Positions 1 through 4,958 of a stretch of 5,287 nucleotides of DNA are shown here, in pieces. The notes below the pieces were generated by a model. That model did no database searches, was not told where the DNA came from, and saw nothing but the letters and a program-made list of their open reading frames with translations. The number at the start of each line of letters is the position of its first letter. Position 1 is the stretch's first letter. Origin of the DNA: an uncultured Eubacteriales bacterium (GTDB taxonomy: Bacteria; Bacillota; Clostridia; Peptostreptococcales; Anaerovoracaceae); assembly GCA_902803185.1 (NCBI GenBank), contig CADCOV010000184.1:1-5287 (forward strand), in the 5' to 3' direction. Both the position numbers and the translations under genes were made by a program.

Positions 1-1260
1 CGCGAGATGGGCGTGGACATCCGCTGCGGCGTCGAGGTCGGCAGGGACGTCACCATCCAGCAGCTGAAGGACGAGGGCTACCAGGCCTTCTACATCGCCA
101 TCGGCTGCCAGGGCGGCAGGCTCCCGGGCGTCCCGGGCGAGACGGCAGAGGGCACGGACTACGCGGTCCACTTCCTCAGCGAAGCCCTGAGCCACCCGGA
201 TACGAAGCTCGAGGGCGACGTGGTGGTCGTCGGCGGCGGCAACGTGGCCATCGACTGCGCCAGGACCGCCCACCGCTTCGGCGCGGCGAACGTCTCCATG
301 TTCTGCCTGGAGTCCAGAGACACCATGCCGGCGTCCCTGCAGGAGATCACCGAGGCGGAGGAGGAGGATGTGCTGATCCAGCCGAGCTGGGGCCCGAAGG
401 AGGTCCTGACCGACGAGAACGGCCACGTCTGCGGCATCGCCTTCAAGCGCTGCACCAGGACCATCGATCCTGACACCGGCAGATTCTCCCCGGCCTACGA
501 CGAGAACGAGACCATCACCGTCAAGGCCGACCACATCGTCTTCGCCATCGGCCAGGCCATCCAGTGGGGCGCCCTGCTGGAGGGCACCGGCGTGACCTTC
601 TCCAGAGGCGATTACCCGGCGGCGGACAAGTTCACCTACCAGACCGAGGATCCGGCGATCTTCGTCGGCGGCGACGTCTTCACCGGCCCGAAGTTCGTGA
701 TCAACGCCATCGGCGCCGGCCACGAGGCGGCGGAGTCCCTGATCCGCTTCGTCTCCGAGAACAACGTGCCGCAGACCGTCGGCCGCGACCGCAGGTTCTT
801 CAAGCCGCTCGACATCGAGAACATCACCATCGACTCCTACGACGAAGCCGGCAGACAGGAGCCGGCCTGCCGCCACCTGGCGGACCCGGGCCACTCCTTC
901 GAGGATCCGCGCCTCATCTTCACCGAAGAGCAGGTCAAGATCGAGACCGAGCGCTGCCTCTCCTGCGGCATGACCATCGTCGACGAGAACAAGTGCATCG
1001 GCTGCGGCCTGTGCACCACCCGCTGCGAATTCGACGCGATCCACCTGAAGCGCGACCATCCGGAGATGACGGATTACCGCCCGGCGGAGCAGAAGATCAC
1101 CGGCCTGCTGACCTACGCGGTGCCGAGGATGATCAAGATCGTCGCCCACAGCGGCTCCGAAGAGGCGAAGGAGATGGCGAAGAAGCGCAAAGCCTTCAAG
1201 ATCGACCCGGCCAAGCCGCACACCGGCAACGCCGTGGACATCGAAGAGATGATGAAATAG
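1..1260 (+). CDS. FAD/NAD(P)-dependent oxidoreductase with C-terminal 4Fe-4S ferredoxin domain (5'-truncated)
   Basis: This is the C-terminal part (419 codons, then TAG) of a GltD-like flavoprotein oxidoreductase. The frame is open from base 1, so the true start and the N-terminal FAD dinucleotide motif lie upstream; the first ATG (base 7) is internal. Counting from base 1, a second Rossmann motif GGGNVAIDCA begins near residue 78, followed by the family's MPAS segment at about 109-112. The FAD-domain closing motif GGDVFTGPKFVINAIGAG lies at about 223-240. Near the C-terminus are a CLSC pair (319, 322) and a CX2CX2CX3C cluster (332, 335, 338, 342), enough for one classical [4Fe-4S] centre plus an extra CX2C pair. 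Such proteins move electrons between NAD(P)H, flavin and Fe-S partners in the cytoplasm of anaerobes. The specific partner or substrate cannot be told from this fragment. The codon use is unusually uniform: arginine is CGC, AGG or AGA and never CGG, unlike the downstream genes. A strong terminator follows 20 nt after the stop, so this is the last gene of its operon. Confidence 0.93.
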   Translation, partial: REMGVDIRCGVEVGRDVTIQQLKDEGYQAFYIAIGCQGGRLPGVPGETAEGTDYAVHFLSEALSHPDTKLEGDVVVVGGGNVAIDCARTAHRFGAANVSMFCLESRDTMPASLQEITEAEEEDVLIQPSWGPKEVLTDENGHVCGIAFKRCTRTIDPDTGRFSPAYDENETITVKADHIVFAIGQAIQWGALLEGTGVTFSRGDYPAADKFTYQTEDPAIFVGGDVFTGPKFVINAIGAGHEAAESLIRFVSENNVPQTVGRDRRFFKPLDIENITIDSYDEAGRQEPACRHLADPGHSFEDPRLIFTEEQVKIETERCLSCGMTIVDENKCIGCGLCTTRCEFDAIHLKRDHPEMTDYRPAEQKITGLLTYAVPRMIKIVAHSGSEEAKEMAKKRKAFKIDPAKPHTGNAVDIEEMMK

Positions 1261-1279
1261 CAACAAAGCCGAAAGGACA

Positions 1280-1312
1280 GGCGGCCCCGCACTGAGCGGG
1301 GCCGCCATTTTT
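1280..1312 (+). terminator. Rho-independent terminator after the oxidoreductase gene
   Basis: An 11-bp perfect, very GC-rich stem pairs 1280-1290 (GGCGGCCCCGC) with 1296-1306 (GCGGGGCCGCC). The loop is ACTGA and is followed at once by ATTTTT (1307-1312). It starts 20 nt after the TAG stop of the oxidoreductase and lies upstream of a new promoter, so it separates two transcription units. Confidence 0.93.
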
Positions 1313-1322
1313 GCGGAAGACC

Positions 1323-1351
1323 GTGAATCCCGGGTGAGGATTTGGTATAAT
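1323..1351 (+). promoter_or_regulatory. Sigma-A type promoter with extended -10, driving the flavin reductase-like gene
   Basis: TATAAT at 1346-1351 is a perfect -10 box. It is preceded by TG at 1343-1344, giving the extended -10 pattern TGNTATAAT. Seventeen bases upstream the -35 position (1323-1328) reads GTGAAT, only 3 of 6 matches to TTGACA, which fits an extended -10 promoter that does not need a good -35. Transcription would begin near 1358, giving a leader of about 25 nt before the ATG at 1384. It sits directly after the preceding terminator. Confidence 0.75.
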
Positions 1352-1371
1352 AAGCAGAGAAAGATATGGAT

Positions 1372-1376
1372 GGAGG
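1372..1376 (+). promoter_or_regulatory. Ribosome binding site that decides the start at 1384
   Basis: GGAGG lies 7 nt before the ATG at 1384. The upstream in-frame ATG at 1366 has no comparable site in front of it, would place this GGAGG inside the coding region, and lies only about 8 nt from the predicted transcription start. The start at 1384 is therefore preferred. Confidence 0.8.
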
Positions 1377-1383
1377 ATTCACT

Positions 1384-2322
1384 ATGAGCAGTTTCAAGAA
1401 CCTGAGGCCGGTGGACAACTTCTACCAGACCTCGCTGTTTTTCCCGATGCCTGTGGTTTTGATCGGCACCCTGACGGAGGAGGGGAAGACCACCTTCGGT
1501 CCGTACTCCCTGCTGGCGCCTTACTACATCGCGGGCAAGGACTATTACGCCATGCTGCTGGAGTGCCGCAACAGCTCCAACACCGCCCAGAACCTGATCT
1601 GCAGCAAGAAGTGCTCGATCAACTTCCTGCCGGACGACCGGAAGTACTTCAAACAGGAGGTCCGGATGGGCTGGCCGGGGGACAAGCCGGAGGAGAAGAT
1701 GAAGGACTTCCCGCTGGCCATGGAGCCGGGACAGAGGCAGGAGGAGGACCCTGAAGGGCAGTACCCGATGGTCCTCACCGACGCCTTCCAGGTCGTCGAG
1801 TGCACCTGGATGGACAGCCTGGACGGCGCGGACGCCGACGGCCCGCTGCCGGAGGGGCAGGACCACTACGAGATGGAGAAATTCCACGATTTCAACGGCA
1901 TCACGTCCCCGTACGGCGCCCACTTCATCCTGCGGATCGACAAGATCCTCATGAAGGAGAGGTACTATAACACCATCGTGAACGGCGTCACCGCGGGCGG
2001 CTTCCCGCGGGTGCCGGTGGACTACGGTTACCGGGATTCCAAGAACTTCTGGTACACCAAACACAGAAGACCGATCGCGGAGCTGCTTCCGGTGCGGAAC
2101 ACCACCGTGGAGTCCGTTCGCTACGCGGCGAAGCGGCTGCAGACCGATGTCACCTTCACCGACGACGCCCTGGCCATGCTGGTCAACGTGCCGCGGGTAT
2201 TCCTCCCGACGGTGCTGAAGGGCTGCGTCAAGTGGGCGGAGGAGAACGGCGTCGCCGTCATCACCGAAAAAGAGATGAAGATCATCAACGACAAGCGGTC
2301 CAAGGAGAAGAAGAAGGGCTGA
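1384..2322 (+). CDS. Flavin reductase-like (FMN-binding split barrel) protein with extra C-terminal helical domain
   Basis: This encodes a predicted 312-residue cytoplasmic protein. Residues about 15-85 (from PMPVVLIGTL through FGPYSLLAPYYI and SSNTAQNL to INFLPDD) match the flavin reductase-like FMN-binding split barrel. In that family this region forms the barrel and contacts FMN. The fold continues to about residue 190 (HFILRIDKILMKERYYN), after an acidic, Pro/Gly-rich stretch at about 95-165 that looks like a family-specific insertion. Residues about 243-305 form a separate helical segment (FTDDALAMLVNVP, then KWAEENGVAVITEKEM) resembling, by eye, the PCP_red-type C-terminal domain of light-independent protochlorophyllide reductase subunits. 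The tail is lysine-rich. At 312 residues it is longer than simple flavin reductases (about 150-200). It probably binds FMN and acts as an oxidoreductase, but the substrate is unknown. It has its own promoter and is followed 21 nt later by the SfsA-DUF523 gene, so the two are likely co-transcribed. Confidence 0.82.
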   Translation: MSSFKNLRPVDNFYQTSLFFPMPVVLIGTLTEEGKTTFGPYSLLAPYYIAGKDYYAMLLECRNSSNTAQNLICSKKCSINFLPDDRKYFKQEVRMGWPGDKPEEKMKDFPLAMEPGQRQEEDPEGQYPMVLTDAFQVVECTWMDSLDGADADGPLPEGQDHYEMEKFHDFNGITSPYGAHFILRIDKILMKERYYNTIVNGVTAGGFPRVPVDYGYRDSKNFWYTKHRRPIAELLPVRNTTVESVRYAAKRLQTDVTFTDDALAMLVNVPRVFLPTVLKGCVKWAEENGVAVITEKEMKIINDKRSKEKKKG

Positions 2323-2328
2323 GCCATC

Positions 2329-2334
2329 AGGAGG
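2329..2334 (+). promoter_or_regulatory. Ribosome binding site of the SfsA-DUF523 gene
   Basis: AGGAGG is a perfect Shine-Dalgarno core, 9 nt before the ATG at 2344 and within the 21-nt gap after the preceding TGA. No promoter or terminator fits in this gap, which supports co-transcription with the upstream gene. Confidence 0.8.
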
Positions 2335-2343
2335 AACGCGCCT

Positions 2344-3456
2344 ATGCGTTACGAAAACATCGCCTTCGGGCGTTTCCTGGACCGGCCGAACCGGTTCATC
2401 GCCCACGTGGAGATGGACGGGCGGATCGAGACGGTCCACGTCAAGAATACGGGCCGCTGCCGGGAGCTCCTGCTGCCCGGGGCAGAGGTCTCCCTGCAGA
2501 AGGCGGACAACCCCTCCCGGAAGACGCCCTACGACCTGATCGCGGTCAAAAAAGAGGGCCTGGGCTGGGTGAACATCGACAGCCAGGCTGCCAACGCGGT
2601 GGCCGGCGAATGGCTGGCCGCACAGACGGGCGTCAGGAAGATCGTCCCGGAATACCGGCTGGGGGACTCCCGCTTCGACTTCTATCTGGAGGACGAGGAG
2701 GGACCGCTGCTCCTGGAGATCAAGAGCTGCACGCTGGAGATCGAGGGGATGGGCTTCTTCCCGGACGCGCCGACGGAGCGGGGCGTGAAGCACCTCAGAG
2801 AACTGGCGGCGCTGGCCCGGGAGGGAAAGCGCTGCGCGGTGGGCTTTGTCATCGCGATGGAGGGGGTGGACCTGGTCTTCCCGAACCGGAGGACCCATCC
2901 GGCCTTCGGCGACGCCCTGGAGGAGGCCTTCGCGGCCGGCGTGGAGATCCTCTATCTGCCCTGCAGCGTGACAGCGGACTCCCTGGCGGTCCGGGGCTGC
3001 ATCCGGCGGTCTGACTTCGGGAAGGTGATGGTCAGCGCCTGCCTCCTGGGGGAGAACTGCAAGTACAACGGCGGCAATAACCGCAGCGAGGCGGTCCTGC
3101 GCTTCCTGGAGGAGCTGGGGGCGGAGGCGGTGCCGGTGTGCCCGGAAGCCGCGGGCGGCCTTCCGACGCCGCGGATCCCGGCGGAGATCCGGGAGGGCCT
3201 CGTCGTGAACCGGGAAGGCGCCAGCGTGGACCGGGAATACCGCCTGGGGGCCGAAATCTGCCTTGAGAGCGGCGAAAAGGCCGGGACCGGGCTCGCACTC
3301 CTCAAGGCTAAAAGCCCGAGCTGCGGGGCCCGTTCCGTCTACGACGGCACCTTCAGCGGCCGGCTGGTCCCGGGCAAGGGGATCTTCGCCGCGAGGCTCG
3401 CGGAGAAGGGCATCCCGGTCCTGGACGAGACCCAGATCGAATCGCTCTTCGAGTGA
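2344..3456 (+). CDS. sfsA: SfsA-type DNA/RNA nuclease domain fused to DUF523 (TudS-like) Fe-S domain
   Basis: This is a 370-residue two-domain protein. Residues 1 to about 225 are a full-length SfsA (E. coli SfsA is about 234 residues). The signatures are NTGRCRELLLPG (35-46), SRFDF (109-113), LLEIKSCTL (123-131) and FPDAPTERGVKHLREL (139-154). D112, E125 and K127 fit the D...ExK core of PD-(D/E)XK nucleases, and SfsA proteins are described as nucleic-acid binding or nuclease proteins. Residues about 227-370 are a complete DUF523 domain: SACLLGENCKYNGG (231-244), CPEAAGGLPTPR (266-277) and KSPSCG (323-328). Cys233, Cys239, Cys266 and Cys327 are candidate ligands. The DUF523 protein TudS is a [4Fe-4S]-dependent thiouracil desulfidase, so a desulfuration role is possible but inferred. 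The domains join in one uninterrupted frame. The gene ends in a tandem in-frame TGA-TAA. It is the likely second gene of a unit with the flavin reductase-like gene; no clear terminator follows. Confidence 0.93.
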   Translation: MRYENIAFGRFLDRPNRFIAHVEMDGRIETVHVKNTGRCRELLLPGAEVSLQKADNPSRKTPYDLIAVKKEGLGWVNIDSQAANAVAGEWLAAQTGVRKIVPEYRLGDSRFDFYLEDEEGPLLLEIKSCTLEIEGMGFFPDAPTERGVKHLRELAALAREGKRCAVGFVIAMEGVDLVFPNRRTHPAFGDALEEAFAAGVEILYLPCSVTADSLAVRGCIRRSDFGKVMVSACLLGENCKYNGGNNRSEAVLRFLEELGAEAVPVCPEAAGGLPTPRIPAEIREGLVVNREGASVDREYRLGAEICLESGEKAGTGLALLKAKSPSCGARSVYDGTFSGRLVPGKGIFAARLAEKGIPVLDETQIESLFE

Positions 3457-3464
3457 TAAAAAAT

Positions 3465-3481
3465 GCGGATATCCCATCCGC
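3465..3481. repeat. Inverted repeat just upstream of the membrane-protein promoter
   Basis: GCGGAT (3465-3470) and ATCCGC (3476-3481) form a perfect 6-bp inverted repeat around ATCCC, 8 nt after the stop of the SfsA-DUF523 gene. On the + strand no T-tract follows, so it is not a good terminator for that gene. Read on the - strand, the stem is followed by ATTTTTT, which looks like a weak terminator for antisense transcription. The repeat also covers the -35 position of the TATAAT at 3489, so it could be an operator. The sequence does not decide between these roles. Confidence 0.45.
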
Positions 3482-3488
3482 CGTCGTG

Positions 3489-3494
3489 TATAAT
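3489..3494 (+). promoter_or_regulatory. -10 box of a probable promoter for the membrane protein / nitroreductase / ABC unit
   Basis: TATAAT is a perfect -10 hexamer inside an AT-rich patch (TATAATAATA) that stands out in GC-rich DNA. No recognisable TTGACA lies 16-19 nt upstream; that space is filled by the inverted repeat. A TG directly abuts the hexamer, one base off the extended -10 spacing. The promoter may therefore need an activator or be weak. Transcription would start near 3501, leaving a leader of about 37 nt. Confidence 0.55.
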
Positions 3495-3526
3495 AATAGA
3501 GCGACATGCCTGCTGAGACGGTCGTG

Positions 3527-3532
3527 AAGGAG
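3527..3532 (+). promoter_or_regulatory. Ribosome binding site choosing ATG 3538 over TTG 3535
   Basis: AAGGAG ends 5 nt before the ATG at 3538 but only 2 nt before the in-frame TTG at 3535. The ATG is therefore the likelier start, and the protein begins MENDKK. Confidence 0.75.
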
Positions 3533-3537
3533 TTTTG

Positions 3538-4425
3538 ATGGAGAACGACAAGAAACAACCGGAAATCCGCGAGATCTCACCCCTCAGGGATCTGAAGGAA
3601 CTGGCCCAGAGCAAGGACCTGCAGGAGCTGAGGGAGAAGACCAAAGACATCACAGAGAACCTGACGGATCAGGCCATCAAGACCATCGAACGGGGCGTGA
3701 AGAAGACCCGCGCCCTGAAGTTCCACGTTTTCATCCTGATCGCCCGGGCCACTATTTTTGTGACCACGCTCGTCCTGTACGTCCTGCACCGGGACATCTT
3801 CAACCAGATCATCACCCATTTCGTCTGGAACCGGGTCACGATCCTGCACGTCCTGTGGGTCATCTTCATGGCGATCATGATCTTCCACCTGCTGCCGAAC
3901 AACCGCCTCACCATGGCGATCCGGCGGGCGAAGGAGGAGGCGTTCTGCCCGGTGCCGAACTATAAGGAGATCCATGTCCTGAAATATACCCAGAGCGCGA
4001 ACATCAAGGCCTGGAAGGTCATGCTGGTCTGGCTGAGCTTCAACGCCATCTTCGGCATCCTGTATCTGCTGGGCGTCATCACGGAAGCAGATCTGCTGAT
4101 GCTGACGGTGTTCTATTATCTGTCGGACTATATCTGCATCATGCTGTTCTGCCCGTTCCAGACCTTCATCATGGGGAATAAGTGCTGCATCAACTGCCGC
4201 ATCTACGACTGGGGGCACTTCATGATGTTCACCCCGATGCTCTTCATCAAGAATTTCTACAGCTGGAGCCTGTTCTTCACTTCGCTGGTGGTTTTGATCC
4301 ACTGGGAGGTCCAGTACGCCGGGCATCCGGAGAGGTTCTGGGAGGGCTCCAACGCGTCGCTGCAGTGCGAGAACTGTACGGAAAAGATCTGCCAGGTCAA
4401 AAAGAAGCTGGCAGGGAAGTTATAA
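3538..4425 (+). CDS. Conserved-type multi-pass membrane protein with cysteine motifs, function unknown
   Basis: This encodes a predicted 295-residue integral membrane protein with no signal peptide. Residues 1-60 are highly charged and probably helical, on one face of the membrane. Hydrophobic segments lie at about 62-83, 98-119, 160-181, 186-212 and 228-256; the last two could split differently, giving five or six passes. A loop near the fourth segment carries CPFQTF (205-210) and CCINC (216-220), then YDWGHFMMFTP (223-233). The hydrophilic C-terminus has HPERFWEGSN (263-272) and CENCTEKIC (277-285), that is CX2CX4C. The dense Cys, His and Trp pattern suggests metal or cofactor binding or redox-active thiols, though this is inference. 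The motifs resemble an uncharacterised clostridial membrane-protein family from memory; no function can be named. It is the first gene of a unit with the nitroreductase 10 nt downstream and an ABC transporter ATPase after it. Confidence 0.85.
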   Translation: MENDKKQPEIREISPLRDLKELAQSKDLQELREKTKDITENLTDQAIKTIERGVKKTRALKFHVFILIARATIFVTTLVLYVLHRDIFNQIITHFVWNRVTILHVLWVIFMAIMIFHLLPNNRLTMAIRRAKEEAFCPVPNYKEIHVLKYTQSANIKAWKVMLVWLSFNAIFGILYLLGVITEADLLMLTVFYYLSDYICIMLFCPFQTFIMGNKCCINCRIYDWGHFMMFTPMLFIKNFYSWSLFFTSLVVLIHWEVQYAGHPERFWEGSNASLQCENCTEKICQVKKKLAGKL

Positions 4426-4430
4426 GGAGG
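4423..4430 (+). promoter_or_regulatory. Stop codon overlapping the nitroreductase ribosome binding site
   Basis: TAAGGAGG combines the TAA stop of the membrane-protein gene with an ideal Shine-Dalgarno sequence, 5 nt before the nitroreductase ATG at 4436. The arrangement suggests efficient translation and possibly re-initiation coupling. Confidence 0.8.
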
Positions 4431-4435
4431 CAATC

Positions 4436-4948
4436 ATGGAATACAAGGAACTGATCAGAGAACGTTTTTCCTGCAGAAAGTACGCGGATAAGCCGGTGGA
4501 GCCGGAGAAGCTCGCCGCGATCCTGGCGGACGGTCTGACCGCGCCGACCGCGAAGAATTTCCAGCCGTATAAGATCTGGGTCATGCAGTCTCAGGCGGCG
4601 GTGGACGCCGTGAACAGCGTCACCCGCTGCGGCTACGGCGCACCGATGTTCCTCGTCGTCGGTGCAGACCGAAGCACCGCCTGGGTCCGGGAGTTCGATA
4701 ACGCCAATTTTGCGGATGTGGACGCCTCCATCGTCACGACGCAGCTCATGCTCTCCATCCACGACCAGGGCCTGAGGTCCGTCTGGGTCGGCTGGTTCGA
4801 CGCGCCGAAGCTCCAGGAGATCTGCCCGGAGATGGCAGGCTATGACCTGGTGGCGATCCTGCCGGTGGGCTATGGAGCGGATGATGCCGTGCCATCGCCG
4901 CGCCACACGGAATCCAAGCCGGAGGAGGAGCTGATCGCGTACCTGTAA
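4436..4948 (+). CDS. Compact nitroreductase-family FMN oxidoreductase
   Basis: This is a 170-residue member of the nitroreductase superfamily: FMN-dependent, dimeric, cytoplasmic flavoproteins that use NAD(P)H to reduce nitro-compounds, quinones or flavins. The N-terminal RERFSCRKY (8-16) is the usual FMN-phosphate binding start of the family. APTAKNFQPYKIWVM (36-50) carries the Ser/Ala-X-Asn-X-Gln-Pro type motif, and DVDASIVTTQLML (94-106) is the helix lining the dimer interface. The C-terminal LPVGYGADDAVPSPRH (142-157) is the late glycine-containing loop and basic segment. At 170 residues it is at the short end of the family but shows all the expected landmarks, so it is not truncated. Substrate cannot be predicted. 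It lies between the Cys-rich membrane protein and an ABC transporter ATPase with 10-nt gaps on both sides, so it is almost certainly co-transcribed with both. Confidence 0.93.
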   Translation: MEYKELIRERFSCRKYADKPVEPEKLAAILADGLTAPTAKNFQPYKIWVMQSQAAVDAVNSVTRCGYGAPMFLVVGADRSTAWVREFDNANFADVDASIVTTQLMLSIHDQGLRSVWVGWFDAPKLQEICPEMAGYDLVAILPVGYGADDAVPSPRHTESKPEEELIAYL

Positions 4949-4952
4949 GGAG
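4946..4952 (+). promoter_or_regulatory. Stop codon overlapping the ABC ATPase ribosome binding site
   Basis: TAAGGAG joins the nitroreductase TAA to the Shine-Dalgarno sequence of the next gene, 6 nt before ATG 4959. It repeats the arrangement seen at 4423-4430. Confidence 0.78.
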
Positions 4953-4958
4953 ACGGCC

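Noticed and set aside
564..1295. 243-codon + strand frame within the oxidoreductase gene
   Set aside because: It is a low-complexity Arg/His/Gly/Pro-rich shadow of the real frame, and it runs into the terminator hairpin.
1366..1386. Upstream ATG at 1366 as the start of the flavin reductase-like gene
   Set aside because: It has no ribosome binding site, whereas ATG 1384 has GGAGG at 7-nt spacing, and the six extra residues add no recognisable family sequence.
2232..3014. 260-codon + strand frame overlapping the SfsA region
   Set aside because: It is a Gly/Arg/Pro-rich out-of-frame reading of high-GC coding DNA with no recognisable motif; the SfsA frame explains the sequence fully.
3028..3456. 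Internal start at ATG 3028 that would yield a stand-alone DUF523 protein
   Set aside because: The ATG lies suggestively at the domain boundary, but the nearest AAGG (3022-3025) is only 2 nt away, too close for good initiation. Left as unlikely.
3465..3481. Terminator for the SfsA-DUF523 gene
   Set aside because: The stem is only 6 bp and no T-run follows on the + strand; the T-run exists only on the opposite strand.
3577..4326. Long open frame on the - strand (249 codons) opposite the membrane protein gene
   Set aside because: It is rich in Asp, Glu, His and Gln as expected from the complement of a hydrophobic, GC-ending coding region, has no family motifs, and lies wholly opposite a well-supported gene.
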